A stretch of 64,000 nucleotides of DNA from positions 1,798,001-1,862,000 of the forward strand of contig NZ_AP012322.1 in NCBI RefSeq assembly GCF_001025155.1. The letters run 5' to 3'. Each line of letters begins with the position of its first letter. Position 1 is the stretch's first letter. A program made the position numbers and the translations under genes. Under the pieces are notes generated by a model that was not told the origin of the DNA, ran no database searches, and saw only the letters and a list, made by a program, of their open reading frames with translations. Of the stretch, positions 28,915-39,630 are shown in pieces. Source of the stretch: Bifidobacterium angulatum DSM 20098 = JCM 7096. Lineage in GTDB: Bacteria; Actinomycetota; Actinomycetes; Actinomycetales; Bifidobacteriaceae.

Positions 28915-29005
28915 CTACGTCACATGCCACAAACAACGCCAATCCCCGCACGCCAGTAGGCAGAGACAAACCACCGTTACGCGCAGTATTACTTGTTCGC
29001 AGTAT

Positions 29006-30676
29006 TTACTTATTCAGCTTGTCAGATTCGCCCGGCTCGTCAGGCTCAGCAGCTTCGGCTGGTTCAGCGGGCTCAGCAGCTTCAGCCGGTTCGGCATCTT
29101 CAGCCGCTTCAGCCGGTTCAGCAGACTCAGTCGATTGGTCAACGGCCTCCGCGGCCTCAGCAGATTCCTCGGATTCGCCGGCATCCCCGGACTCGCCCGA
29201 TTCGGCAGACGCCACAGACTCTTCCGGCTCTTCCGGCTTCACCGATTCCTCGGCGTCGCACGGCTCTCCGGTCTCAGCAGTTTCTTCAGTCTCAACGGGC
29301 CCAGTAGGCTCAGCAGATACCTCGCCCTCAGCACCCTCAGCAGATTCAGCGGTCTCTGCGGACTCCTCAGCCTCCGCAGACTCCTCGCCCTCATTCTCGC
29401 CCGAATCGCCATCGCCTTCGCCAACGGCAATCACAGCCTCCAACTCGGCGGAAGCCTCCACGCCGGCAGGCTGGGTCTCGTTCGGCTCATCATCACCGGT
29501 GTCCGGCTCGGTGTTGGCCAGAATATCCTCTTCCGTAGCCTCATCCGAATCCTGCGAATCGTCATCCAACTGCTCGATGGCCTCGACCGCACCACGCTCA
29601 TCACGCGGCTTCTGCGCAATCACATCAATATGGAAATCGTCATATGCGGGCTTCGACTGCACCCACAAGTGGCTCGGCTCCGGCGGCTCGATCTCGGAAT
29701 GCTCGCCGCACCCGTGATCGACCGACACCACACGGCCATCATCCGGGCTCCACTTATTCGCGCACACGCCGAACATGAGATTCAGTTCACCCTTCAACGG
29801 CACGAAGAACCCGCAGGTGGAGCACAGGTTGCCGTCCGCGGTTTTGGTGGACAGCGCCTTCGGGCCGCGCGGGCCCTCATACCAACGCTTCGCCACCTGG
29901 GCACGACCCTTCGGGGATAGCACGTGGCGGCGGGACAGCGCGAATTCCTCAACGATCTCGTCGGTCTGCTGGGCCTGCGCTTCGGCCTTGGCGGCTTCAG
30001 CGGTTTCCTCAGTCGCCTCAGTTACAGCAGTTTCCTGAGTTTCAGCGGTTTCCGTAGATTCCGTAGCTTCCGTGGATTCGGCAGACTCGGAGGAATCGGC
30101 AGACTCGGCATTCTCAGCGGAATCCTGCGTCTTTTCGGCAACCGGCTCGGCTGATTCGGCCTGCTCAGCCGTTTCAGTCGACTTCTCAGCCTGCTCAGCC
30201 GTTTCAGCCGACGTACCGTCTTCGCCCGCAGTCGCACCGGCAACCGGCTCGGTCTTACGGAACCCGCCCTCAAGACGCGGATCGTCAGGATCGGTACCAA
30301 TGGAATCAGTCGGCGCCAAATCAGTAGGCTCCAACCTATCCTTCCACGGCACCCAAGCGGGCGGCACCAAAGCATCATCCGTGGGCACCAGCGACGACTC
30401 ATTCACCGTCCACGTGCCCACCTCAGCATCGTGATACAACGTGACCGACCACTGCCATCCCTCGTATCCGCGCACATCCGCAGCCAAGCGGAAATCCGTC
30501 ACGTTGTCGCCAAGCTCGATGGCATTGACAACATCGCCCACCTGCTCGGGTTCATCGGCCACATCCATGGCCACCGCACGGGCGATATCGCGCGGATCCG
30601 GCTGCCCCGGCAGTTCCGCCTGCTCAAACGGCTCATGCGGCATCTGCGGATCAAGAGCTTCTGCAGCTTCGGTCAT
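29006..30676 (-). CDS. DUF3027 protein with acidic repeat tails
   Basis: 556 residues. The conserved DUF3027 parts are split: residues about 25-125 (RAVAMDVADEPEQVGDVV, GWQWSVTLYHD, ALVPPAWVPWKDRLEP) and about 245-360 (RHVLSPKGRAQVAKRWYEGPRGP, NLCSTCGFFVPLKG, VSVDHGCGEHSE). The latter holds a Cys-x2-Cys pair. Between and after them lie long Glu/Ala/Ser/Thr tracts (ETAEQAEKS-like and EESAEAEE-like), giving a very acidic protein. Function is unknown; actinobacterial members co-occur with a cold-shock protein, as here, which suggests nucleic-acid-related work. The gene starts 14 nt after the csp stop. Confidence 0.88.
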   Translation of the reverse strand: MTEAAEALDPQMPHEPFEQAELPGQPDPRDIARAVAMDVADEPEQVGDVVNAIELGDNVTDFRLAADVRGYEGWQWSVTLYHDAEVGTWTVNESSLVPTDDALVPPAWVPWKDRLEPTDLAPTDSIGTDPDDPRLEGGFRKTEPVAGATAGEDGTSAETAEQAEKSTETAEQAESAEPVAEKTQDSAENAESADSSESAESTEATESTETAETQETAVTEATEETAEAAKAEAQAQQTDEIVEEFALSRRHVLSPKGRAQVAKRWYEGPRGPKALSTKTADGNLCSTCGFFVPLKGELNLMFGVCANKWSPDDGRVVSVDHGCGEHSEIEPPEPSHLWVQSKPAYDDFHIDVIAQKPRDERGAVEAIEQLDDDSQDSDEATEEDILANTEPDTGDDEPNETQPAGVEASAELEAVIAVGEGDGDSGENEGEESAEAEESAETAESAEGAEGEVSAEPTGPVETEETAETGEPCDAEESVKPEEPEESVASAESGESGDAGESEESAEAAEAVDQSTESAEPAEAAEDAEPAEAAEPAEPAEAAEPDEPGESDKLNK

Positions 30677-30690
30677 ATATCAGTCCTCAA

Positions 30691-31080
30691 TCAGTCCTGT
30701 ACGTCGAAATTGTCGGCCACTGCACGCAGCAACGTCGCCAGCTTACGGCTCTCGGCAGGAGCCGGGTAATGGTGGCGACGCAGCGTATTGCCTGCAGAAT
30801 CCAACATCTTGATAAGGTCTTCGCAAATCGCGGCCATGTCGTCCGGCTTCGGGCGGTTGGCCTTGACCATCGACGGCCCAGACGCGATCAGCTTCACATC
30901 CATGGCCTGCGGGCCCCTACGGCCTGCGATCACGGCATATTCCACCTTGGCATTCTTACGCAACGTGGTGGTTCCAGCGGGCAAAGCGGCCGCAGGCAGG
31001 AACACATCCTCGCCTTTCTCACTGGCGATGAAGCCGTACCCCTTAGCGGCGTCAAACCAACGAACTCGACCGGTGGGCAT
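30691..31080 (-). CDS. cold-shock domain protein, long form
   Basis: 129 residues. The cold-shock domain occupies 1-65 with the RNP1-like WFDAAKGYGFI and RNP2-like EDVFLPAAAL, so it should bind single-stranded RNA or DNA. A C-terminal extension of about 60 residues (ANRPKPDDMAAICEDLIKMLDSAGNTLR) is typical of the long actinobacterial forms of about 130 residues rather than 67-residue CspA. First gene of a two-gene unit with DUF3027. Confidence 0.93.
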   Translation of the reverse strand: MPTGRVRWFDAAKGYGFIASEKGEDVFLPAAALPAGTTTLRKNAKVEYAVIAGRRGPQAMDVKLIASGPSMVKANRPKPDDMAAICEDLIKMLDSAGNTLRRHHYPAPAESRKLATLLRAVADNFDVQD

Positions 31081-31191
31081 TGCGCACTCTCGCTTTCTTA
31101 GTCGTAAAAAACATTAACCGATTTATTTTAGCGCAAGTCCCGTATGGATACCAGATGGCTTCGCCCACAGCCGCTCACAGCGCCCACCCCG

Positions 31192-31229
31192 ATCTGGCCA
31201 CGCCAGGGCCGCTCCCAGCGTGGCCAGAT
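31192..31229 (-). terminator. hairpin after the two-component operon
   Basis: 11-bp perfect arms ATCTGGCCACG (31192-31202) and CGTGGCCAGAT (31219-31229), no T run. It lies 55 nt past the histidine kinase stop. Confidence 0.4.
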
Positions 31230-31284
31230 ACGGACGGGAACCGGAAACAGCCACGCCAGGGAGGTCATTGGTTGGATACGCGGG

Positions 31285-33540
31285 TCACTTAATGCCAGCA
31301 GAACCAGCCGCACCAACGCCAGCGCCAGCCGCCGCGCCAGCCGAACCCGAACCGCCAACACCGTCGTCAATATGCGCCAACGGCAGCACGATGGTGAAGG
31401 TCAGGCCGCCGCCGGGCGTCTCCGTGGCACAGATGAACCCCTGATGCGCCCGCACCACCGACAACGCGATGGCAAGACCCAAACCGGTTCCGCCCTTGGC
31501 TCGCGCACGCGAAGGATCCGCTGTATAGAACCGTTCAAACAGCTGCGAGCGCGTTTCCTCAGGAGCTCCCGGCCCGTGGTCTTCGAAGCGCATGACGGCA
31601 TACGCGGTGCCGGTGGACATGCTTTGCCCCACTTCGGCGGCGTCCAGGAACTGCCGTAGCGATGCGTCGGTAGGTGGCAGTGTGGCCAATGTGTGCTGGT
31701 CGATGGAGGCGAGCATGGTGCCCATCGATACGCGTACCGGCGAATCGGATGGCGTGTAGCGGTGCACGTTGCCGATGATGTTCGTTACCACTTGGCGTAG
31801 GCGTGAGGCGTCGCCGATCAGGCTGATCGGCTGCATCTGCCCTTCTTCGATTGCGAAGTCGCACGGGTGTTCGCCATCTGCGGGTTTGAGCGTTATGGTG
31901 CCGCGCGTGACTTCGCGTTCCGGGTCGAGCGCGTGCAGGTCGTCGGTTGCGTCGGCCACGAGCGAGGTGAGCGATACCTGTTGTGTCATGTCGATGCCGC
32001 GGCCTTCGTCCAGGCGGGCGAGCGAGAGCAGGTCTTCGACCAGTACGGTCATGCGCTGGCTGGAGCGTTCGATGTGCGCGATGGATTCGTCGGCGCGTTC
32101 CAGGGCGCCTGGCAGATCGCGTTGCATGGTGTATAGCTCCGCATACCCGTGGATTGCGGCGAGTGGTGTGCGCAGCTCGTGGCTCGCGTCGGAGACGAAG
32201 CGTTTCATTTTCTCGGTGGTCTGTTCCTGCTCATGGAAGCTGCGTTCGATGCGCGCGAGCATGGTGTTGAGCGAGGTGGACAGTGAACCGACTTCCGTGT
32301 TTTCGGGTGCGGGGGGCACGCGCTGGCTGAGGTCGCCTACCGCGATCTGGGCGGCGGTTTTTTCGATGCGTTTGAGCGGGCGTAGCGTGCGGCGGATGAT
32401 GAGTGCGGAAAGCGAGCCGCCGAGCAGTACGATGGCGATGCCTACGGTGACGCAGTATTGGGTGAGGGTGTTGATGATGTCGATCTGGTCGGATAGCGAC
32501 AGGCCGATGAACACCACGCCTTTGACGGTTTCGTTGTTTTTCCCGTCAGGTTCGACCCATTTGAATGCGGCTACGCGCCACGGCGATCGGGCCGCCTGCA
32601 GCACGTTGCCGCCAGCCGCGAATCGTTCGGCTTTATTGTTCGTGTCACCGCCCGTATCGCCGCTGCCGGAAGCGTTGCCGCCCTCGTTCGGCACGACGTC
32701 CACGCCGTTCAGGTCGAATCCGCCGTTCGCATCGTTCGTCACTGTGCGCAGCATCGCACTGGTGGTGAACGGTTTGCCGAACATGTCGTCGGTGATCTGG
32801 CTGTTGGCCGGCAGTTTGGGCATGGACACGATGGAGTTGCCGGACAGGCCTGCGACGGACGGCACGAGTGGTGTGCTTACCTTGCCGGTGAATTCGCCGT
32901 TTTCCACGTAGCGCACTTGCAGGAAGTAGTTGTTGCCCATGCCGCTGGATTGGCTGTTCGAGCCGCGCAGCATGGTGGTGTTGCTGAGGATCAGCGACCG
33001 TTGCGAGATGAGCTGGTTGTCGGTTTTCTGCAGCAGGTAGCTGCTGACCAGCTGGCGGATGGCCGTGGAGATGCCGACGGTGCCGACGATGAGTACGACC
33101 AGCGTGCAGGCCACTAGTTTAGTGCTCAGCGAGAAGCGGTCGAATTTGTAGAAGAAGAGTTTGGCGAGTGTGCGATGCTTGGTTTTGAAGGCTTCCGCGC
33201 CGGCTGCAGCCGTGGCTTTGGCCTGGTTGGCTTTGGCCTGACCGCGATTGCGGAACCAGGCGAACCGGTTTTTGTGGGCCGGCTGGGCCGGCTGGGCTGG
33301 CTGAGTTGACTGGGCTGACTGGGCTGGCGTAGATGCCGCATTGGTGGCGTCACCATCCGAAGCGCCACCGTCAATGGGAGCACTCGGGTTCTCGGTATCC
33401 GCGCTTTCGCAGGAGGCCTGCGAATCATGCGGCTCGTTCACGCCATACTGCTCATTCACACCATGCGATTCGTTCGCATCGTTCAGCCTGCTTGGATCGT
33501 TTGGATCCCGCTCGAACGGTTCATGCCGAGGGGGTGTCAT
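31285..33540 (-). CDS. two-component sensor histidine kinase
   Basis: 751 residues. An N-terminal cytoplasmic tail (about 1-130) is rich in Asn, Ser, Gln and Pro-Ala repeats. TM1 lies near 136-158, an extracytoplasmic sensor follows to about 350, then TM2 (about 360-380) and HAMP (LRPLKRIEKTAAQIAVGDLSQRV). The HisKA helix has the phospho-acceptor in FVSDASHELRTPLAAIHGY, and the ATPase domain shows the N box (VTNIIGNVHRYTP), FEDHGPGAP and GGTGLGLAIA. The start overlaps the response regulator stop by 4 bp. The signal sensed is unknown. The Ala/Gly-rich C-terminus is probably disordered. Confidence 0.95.
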   Translation of the reverse strand: MTPPRHEPFERDPNDPSRLNDANESHGVNEQYGVNEPHDSQASCESADTENPSAPIDGGASDGDATNAASTPAQSAQSTQPAQPAQPAHKNRFAWFRNRGQAKANQAKATAAAGAEAFKTKHRTLAKLFFYKFDRFSLSTKLVACTLVVLIVGTVGISTAIRQLVSSYLLQKTDNQLISQRSLILSNTTMLRGSNSQSSGMGNNYFLQVRYVENGEFTGKVSTPLVPSVAGLSGNSIVSMPKLPANSQITDDMFGKPFTTSAMLRTVTNDANGGFDLNGVDVVPNEGGNASGSGDTGGDTNNKAERFAAGGNVLQAARSPWRVAAFKWVEPDGKNNETVKGVVFIGLSLSDQIDIINTLTQYCVTVGIAIVLLGGSLSALIIRRTLRPLKRIEKTAAQIAVGDLSQRVPPAPENTEVGSLSTSLNTMLARIERSFHEQEQTTEKMKRFVSDASHELRTPLAAIHGYAELYTMQRDLPGALERADESIAHIERSSQRMTVLVEDLLSLARLDEGRGIDMTQQVSLTSLVADATDDLHALDPEREVTRGTITLKPADGEHPCDFAIEEGQMQPISLIGDASRLRQVVTNIIGNVHRYTPSDSPVRVSMGTMLASIDQHTLATLPPTDASLRQFLDAAEVGQSMSTGTAYAVMRFEDHGPGAPEETRSQLFERFYTADPSRARAKGGTGLGLAIALSVVRAHQGFICATETPGGGLTFTIVLPLAHIDDGVGGSGSAGAAAGAGVGAAGSAGIK

Positions 33541-34268
33541 GAGCGCGGCTCTCGAATCATGTAGCCGATGCCACGCTTGGTTTCAATCAGCGGGGTCACC
33601 TTGTGCTTGTCGCCGTTCTCGTCAGTCACCTCAATTCCGTCGACCTTCTTGCGCAAGTACGAGATGTAGCTTTCCACGATCGCGGCGTCTCCGCCCCAGT
33701 CGTACTGCCACACATGGTCGAGGATCTGCGCCTTGCTCAGCACACGGCCGGCATTGTCCATCAGGTAGCGCAGCAGCTTGTATTCCGTGGGGCTCAGGTC
33801 GATGGTCTGGCCGGAACGGGTTACGTCGTGCGAATCCTCGTTGATCTCCAGATCGCCCACGCGAATGATCGGATCCTCTTCGGTCTGTTCGCGCGTGCGG
33901 CGCAGAATGGCACGAATGCGCGCCACGACCTCTTCGAGGCTGAATGGCTTGGTGACGTAATCATCGCCGCCGACGGTCAGGCCCATCACCTTGTCTTGCG
34001 TATCGTCGCGGGCGGTGAGGAACAGGACCGGAGCGTTGATACCCTCCTGGCGGATGCGCCGGGTGACGGTGAATCCGTCAATGTCCGGGAGCATGACGTC
34101 GAGCACGATGAGATCGGGCTGGACCTTTTCGATGACTTCGATGGCTTCCGAGCCGGAGGCTGCGGTAGAGACTTCGAAATTGGCGAAATGGAGGGACGCA
34201 ACCAGCAGTTCGCGGATGGACGGTTCGTCGTCGACGACGACAATAGATGCTTCAGTAGGCTTGCTCAT
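33537..34268 (-). CDS. OmpR-family response regulator
   Basis: 243 residues. The receiver domain (about 8-122) has VVVDDEPSIR, the phosphorylated Asp in LIVLDVMLPD, the switch Thr in LFLTARDD and the lysine in DDYVTKPFS. The winged-helix DNA-binding domain (about 145-240) ends in KRGIGYMIREPR. The ATG at 34268 opens the receiver correctly and has GGAGG very close (2 nt); in-frame starts upstream would add residues not seen in the family. It is coupled by overlap to the histidine kinase. Its regulon is unknown. Confidence 0.95.
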   Translation of the reverse strand: MSKPTEASIVVVDDEPSIRELLVASLHFANFEVSTAASGSEAIEVIEKVQPDLIVLDVMLPDIDGFTVTRRIRQEGINAPVLFLTARDDTQDKVMGLTVGGDDYVTKPFSLEEVVARIRAILRRTREQTEEDPIIRVGDLEINEDSHDVTRSGQTIDLSPTEYKLLRYLMDNAGRVLSKAQILDHVWQYDWGGDAAIVESYISYLRKKVDGIEVTDENGDKHKVTPLIETKRGIGYMIREPRS

Positions 34269-34441
34269 AGCCTCCAGCATGACCCGCAAGTCTGTAGGTT
34301 TCCTGAATGTCTTCTGAATTTTCATGTATCTGATGCAATTGCCCGCACGCAACGACGCGTGGGCGAATCCGCGGGGCGGACAAACCTGTGACATCCCAAC
34401 CAATAGCCGTACACGGCCAATACCGATCTTCGACCAATATC

Positions 34442-34488
34442 AAAAGCCCTGTGCCGGGCCGCGTTTGCGCGGTGGCACAGGGCTTTCT
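34442..34488 (-). terminator. strong terminator after the TPM gene
   Basis: 13-bp arms AAAGCCCTGTGCC (34443-34455) and GGCACAGGGCTTT (34474-34486) with T runs on both strands. It lies 40 nt past the TPM gene stop and may also insulate the two-component operon. Confidence 0.85.
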
Positions 34489-34527
34489 GCTGCTGTGAGT
34501 TACTTGATTCCCGGCTTAATCCTCGAT

Positions 34528-35937
34528 CTAGTCCTTATTCTCGTCGTTCTCGCTGTTCTCGTCGCTCGGCCGTTGCGTTCCCGGAATGAACGGGCGGGCG
34601 AACATGGACTCGATGTCGTCGGATACGGATTGATCGACGGAACCGTCACCCGGCATAAACGAGTCACCCGCGTGGAACAGCGGCTCGGCGGAAGCGCCCT
34701 TCGCGCCGCCCTTGTCACCTTTGCCGCCCTTACCGAACAGGTGGAAGCCGGAATGCTTCTTCGGCTCGCTCTCGTCGCCTGCCGGAGTCTCCACAGGCTG
34801 AGTCTCAGTGCGCTCAGCGGCACCGGCTTCAGGCGTCGCCTCGGGGAATTCCATACGCTGCGCAACCGGTTGCCCGGTCGGCTCAACCGGCTCAGTCGAC
34901 TCAGCCGGCCCGGTCAACTCGGTTGGCCCAGCCATCTCAGACTGTTCGACTTGATTGCTTACCGGCATGAATTTGGCGGAATCGTCTGCAGGCGCATCAG
35001 CCGAAACCATTGCAGGCTCCGCCGCACCCTCCGTTACGTTTGCCGCCTCGATACCGTCCTTATCGGCGTCAGACTTAGCCACAGACTTAGCCACGTCGGC
35101 AGATTCCACACTCTCATCACTCCGCTTGCCGCGCCTGCCCCGGCCATGCTCCTCGCCACGCCTGCCACGGGAACGGCTCGCCGATTCAGCGGCATGACCC
35201 ACCGCATGCCCCCTACGGTTCGCCCTGGTGCGCTTGCCCGCCGCGGCACGCGCCGCATCCAGCTCGGCCTCCTTGCGCCTGCGACGGTTGCGCAGCACAA
35301 CAAACACAATCGTGCCCACGATCAGCACCACCACCACGCACATCAGCACGATCACGGCGATCTTCGACAGCGACCCCGACGTGGAGGTTTTCTTCAACAG
35401 CATGATCTGATCCATCATGGCAATCGCCGCACCGGACCAATCCTGCGCGCCGCTTTTCGCCAGCTTGTCGGTGGCGGCCTCGCTCAACGCATCCATGGTC
35501 TTCGAATTGCGCAGCCAATCCTCCGAATTCCCGGAGGCGACCACCACCAGTTTGCCGTCGCCGGAAGCCACCGCCAGCAGCACCGTGTTCGGCTTCGGGC
35601 TCAACGATTCAAGCACGCCGCTCGCCCATTTCGTAGGGTTCACCTCGGTACCGAAGCTCTCCACATACAGCAGACGGACCGTGACGCCGGACTGCTGCTT
35701 GGTCTCCTTGATCTTGTCGGTGACCGCGGAAACATTCGAACCAAGCAGATTCTGCGGGTCGGTGATGTTCTCCGTAAGCGTCCCCTCGCCCTCGGCGAAG
35801 GCGCACGGCGTTATCCACAATGCGCACATGAGCGCTATAACCAAGCAGATAAGCCATTTTGCCGCCTGAGACACGCCGATACGGGAGGTTCCGACCACAG
35901 CACCTGATTGTTCGTCATTCAACGCTTCGAATGTCAT
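34528..35937 (-). CDS. TPM-domain membrane protein with disordered tail
   Basis: 469 residues. A signal or anchor helix (about 25-45; LICLVIALMCALWI) is followed by an extracytoplasmic TPM domain (about 55-185; TEVNPTKWASGVLESLSPKPNTVLLAVA), a second TM (about 195-220) and an RNRRRRK stop-transfer sequence. The cytoplasmic tail has about 240 residues, first Arg/Ala-rich then Glu/Pro/Thr-rich. TPM domains occur in phosphatase-like or photosystem-repair proteins; no enzymatic function is claimed here. The ATG at 35937 has GGTGGAG upstream; a TTG at 35997 without such a site is less likely. Confidence 0.82.
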   Translation of the reverse strand: MTFEALNDEQSGAVVGTSRIGVSQAAKWLICLVIALMCALWITPCAFAEGEGTLTENITDPQNLLGSNVSAVTDKIKETKQQSGVTVRLLYVESFGTEVNPTKWASGVLESLSPKPNTVLLAVASGDGKLVVVASGNSEDWLRNSKTMDALSEAATDKLAKSGAQDWSGAAIAMMDQIMLLKKTSTSGSLSKIAVIVLMCVVVVLIVGTIVFVVLRNRRRRKEAELDAARAAAGKRTRANRRGHAVGHAAESASRSRGRRGEEHGRGRRGKRSDESVESADVAKSVAKSDADKDGIEAANVTEGAAEPAMVSADAPADDSAKFMPVSNQVEQSEMAGPTELTGPAESTEPVEPTGQPVAQRMEFPEATPEAGAAERTETQPVETPAGDESEPKKHSGFHLFGKGGKGDKGGAKGASAEPLFHAGDSFMPGDGSVDQSVSDDIESMFARPFIPGTQRPSDENSENDENKD

Positions 35938-36058
35938 ACACTCCACCATACCGACCGGTTCGGCTAAACGTCGACCGACTCGGCCATAACTCCACAATGC
36001 AAGCCAGATTAGGCCAGAACAGACAAAACCAATATCATTGACATATAAGGAGACAATG

Positions 36059-36349
36059 ATGCCTCAGTACCAAGTGGATTCCGAACAGATCCAATCCTCC
36101 AGCGCGGCCGTGCAGGCCTCGGTGAGCCAGATCAGGCAGGCGGTGGCCGGCATGTATTCCAATCTCAACACCCTGCAAGGCGTGTGGCGGGGATCGGCGG
36201 CGACGCAATTCAGCGCGGTCGCGGCGCAATGGCGTACCGCGCAACAGCAGATGGAGGCATCGCTCGAATCGATCCAACGAGCGCTGACGCAGGCCTCCAC
36301 GGTGTATGCCGAGGCGGAAACCGCCGCCTCGCGCCTGTTCGCGCAGTAA
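36059..36349 (+). CDS. WXG100-family protein
   Basis: 96-residue ESAT-6-like helical hairpin: helix 1 (SEQIQSSSAAVQASVSQIRQAVAGMYSNLNTL), the turn motif VWRGSA (a W-x-G), and helix 2 (ATQFSAVAAQWRTAQQQMEASLESIQRALTQAS). Such proteins are type VII secretion substrates or chaperone partners. A C-terminal Y-x3-D/E-type signal could be YAEAE. AAGGAG lies 6 nt before the ATG at 36059; the ATG at 36056 is only 3 nt away. No EccC or EssC ATPase is in the window. The gene stands alone, followed by repeats. Confidence 0.92.
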   Translation: MPQYQVDSEQIQSSSAAVQASVSQIRQAVAGMYSNLNTLQGVWRGSAATQFSAVAAQWRTAQQQMEASLESIQRALTQASTVYAEAETAASRLFAQ

Positions 36350-36382
36350 TAACTGCGACAACCGCGACATACGGGCACAATG

Positions 36383-36484
36383 CTGCGGGCTTAGTGACAA
36401 ATTCTGCGGCGGAAATACCAATTGCTGTGACTGGTGTGACAAAAAACGTTACGCCAGTCACAGCGATCGTAACAAACCCCGCAG
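36383..36484. repeat. family II/I composite element, copy G
   Basis: Outer arms CTGCGGGCTTAGTGAC (36383-36398) and GTAACAAACCCCGCAG (36469-36484). Inside them, GCTGTGACTGGTGTGAC (36424-36440) pairs with GTTACGCCAGTCACAGC (36448-36464), the family I core without its tail. Confidence 0.85.
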
Positions 36485-36609
36485 TAATCACGACGGCGGG
36501 CAAACGTTGGCGAGCACTGGCATCAGAGGCGCCGCCAGGTCCGACACGGTGAGGGTCTCATGCGGAGCAGGATCGTCACAAATCCCGCAGTAATCGCGAC
36601 GGCGGGCAA
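36470..36609 (+). repeat. 33-bp direct repeat after copy G
   Basis: The segment with CCCCGCAGTAATCACGACGG (about 36477-36505) recurs as TCCCGCAGTAATCGCGACGG (about 36582-36609), each followed by CGGGCAAA. Confidence 0.8.
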
Positions 36610-36619
36610 AACAGGCAAC

Positions 36620-36662
36620 AAAAAACGGGGCTTCTCCGTGCGCAATGCACTGGAGAAGCCCC
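36620..36662 (-). terminator. groEL terminator
   Basis: 11-bp perfect arms GGGGCTTCTCC (36627-36637) and GGAGAAGCCCC (36652-36662); minus-strand T5 follows. A smaller dyad TAAGCT/AGCTTA lies at about 36668-36688. Confidence 0.85.
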
Positions 36663-36759
36663 GAATCGTAAGCTCATCGTTAGCTTATGAGCATGTCAGT
36701 TCCGCTTCAGGCGGCCTGACCTCGATCCATATGCTGGGTGTTATGCCCTAACGGTTGGA

Positions 36760-38466
<1,707 letters not shown>

Positions 38467-38493
38467 TTATCACTCTCGCACCTTGAGTGCTAA
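38467..38493. promoter_or_regulatory. CIRCE element 1 (HrcA site)
   Basis: TTATCACTC-N9-GAGTGCTAA, one mismatch to the consensus TTAGCACTC-N9-GAGTGCTAA. About 80 nt upstream of the groEL ATG. Confidence 0.9.
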
Positions 38494-38501
38494 CTGCGAG
38501 A

Positions 38502-38528
38502 TTAGCACTCAAGGTGCGAGAGTGCCAA
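38502..38528. promoter_or_regulatory. CIRCE element 2 (HrcA site)
   Basis: TTAGCACTC-N9-GAGTGCCAA, one mismatch. On the minus strand TTGGCA (38523-38528) could be the -35 and TAATCT, 18 bp on, the -10, so HrcA would cover the promoter. With element 1 it forms a single palindrome with 23-bp perfect arms. Confidence 0.9.
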
Positions 38529-38738
38529 CATGAATCCGCGATTGCGCTCTAGGCGAGACACGGGATTGCGGCGTGTGGCATCGCATCGCCATGTTCACGG
38601 CCCGCTTCCAGCCAGCCTTCGGCCGCTTCCGCCCCCCGACTGCAATCCGACTACAGCCTGACTACAGTCCGACTACGCATTGGGGCCCGCAGCCGAAAAT
38701 CCGGCCACGAGCCCCATCACAGCGCATATGCGCCTCCG
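38529..38738. other. groEL upstream flank, no gene seen
   Basis: Contains CGACTACAGCCTGACTACAG direct repeats at about 38649-38672 and a weak hairpin TGGGGC...GCCCCA (38681-38716) that may end the LytR_C transcript. Nothing else was recognised. Confidence 0.4.
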
Positions 38739-39416
38739 TCAGTTCAGCAGAATAACCACGATCGAAGCGCCAAGACCGGAGGTCTGCTGCACGTTGGAAA
38801 TGCCCAACGCGTTCGCGACATCCTCGGCCGTGGCCTTGTCCGCATCGTTCTGATACCACACGACGGTGGCGTCAGGCAGCGTGCCGGACGGGTTCGCCGC
38901 GGCCACGTTCGCATACCCGGCCTGGTTCAGCACGCTCTGCTTGGTGGCGGCATAGCCGCTGATACCGGTGCCGTTGATCACACGCACCGACAGGGAACGG
39001 TCCACCTGGGCGGCCTGCTCCTGCTGCTGCTTGGCGGCCTCCTCTTCCTGCTGTTTCTTGGCGGCCTCCTCCTCTTGCTGTTTCTTGGCCGCCTCCTCCT
39101 GCTGCTTCTTTTCGGCGGCCTTCTTCGCCGCGGCCTTCTTTTCGGCGGCCTTCTTCTTGGCGGTGGTGGTGGAGGTCTTGCTGGAGGTCTGCGAGGATGC
39201 CGGCGACCACGGCCAATGCACCTTGTTGAACTCGCCGGAAAGCACGCCCCAAGCCAGGAAACCGCACAACGCCGCCACTACCACAACAACAACGAACGGC
39301 GTATAGCGTGCGGCGGCCGAACGCCTGCCGCGATGCACACCGGCGGGGCCCTTCGGCGGATTGTCGAACTCGTCCATCGCGTAAGACTCGATGCCGTTTC
39401 CACCTGTGCTCGTCAT
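38739..39416 (-). CDS. LytR_C-domain membrane protein with coiled-coil linker
   Basis: 225 residues. A cytoplasmic head (1-35) is followed by a TM helix (about 39-59; [19 protein letters not shown]). A Lys/Glu/Gln/Ala heptad-like repeat comes next (about 85-138; AAKKQQEEE repeated), then the LytR_C domain (about 142-225; [27 protein letters not shown]). LytR_C domains are found at the ends of LCP ligases and in stand-alone actinobacterial membrane proteins; the catalytic LCP domain is missing here. GGAAGGAAA precedes the ATG at 39416. Confidence 0.88.
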   Translation of the reverse strand: MTSTGGNGIESYAMDEFDNPPKGPAGVHRGRRSAAARYTPFVVVVVVAALCGFLAWGVLSGEFNKVHWPWSPASSQTSSKTSTTTAKKKAAEKKAAAKKAAEKKQQEEAAKKQQEEEAAKKQQEEEAAKQQQEQAAQVDRSLSVRVINGTGISGYAATKQSVLNQAGYANVAAANPSGTLPDATVVWYQNDADKATAEDVANALGISNVQQTSGLGASIVVILLN

Positions 39417-39617
39417 AACCGTCTTTCCTTCCGTTTCACAATTCAACCCCGAGTGTAACGGCACCGCCACCCACGCATGCAGGCCGCGTCACAGCATGCA
39501 CTGTATATGCACGTATGCAGACGTATGCGCACGAAAACATTGCGACGAACACCACGAGCCGCCAAGCCAGGCAGGGGCGGGCGCAAGCATGCGAGGGCGG
39601 GCAAGCACACGTGCAGG

Positions 39618-39623
39618 TACAGT
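39618..39623 (+). promoter_or_regulatory. -10-like box for leaderless ung
   Basis: TACAGT ends 7 nt before the ung ATG; no ribosome site lies between. Confidence 0.45.
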
Positions 39624-39630
39624 AAGCGGT

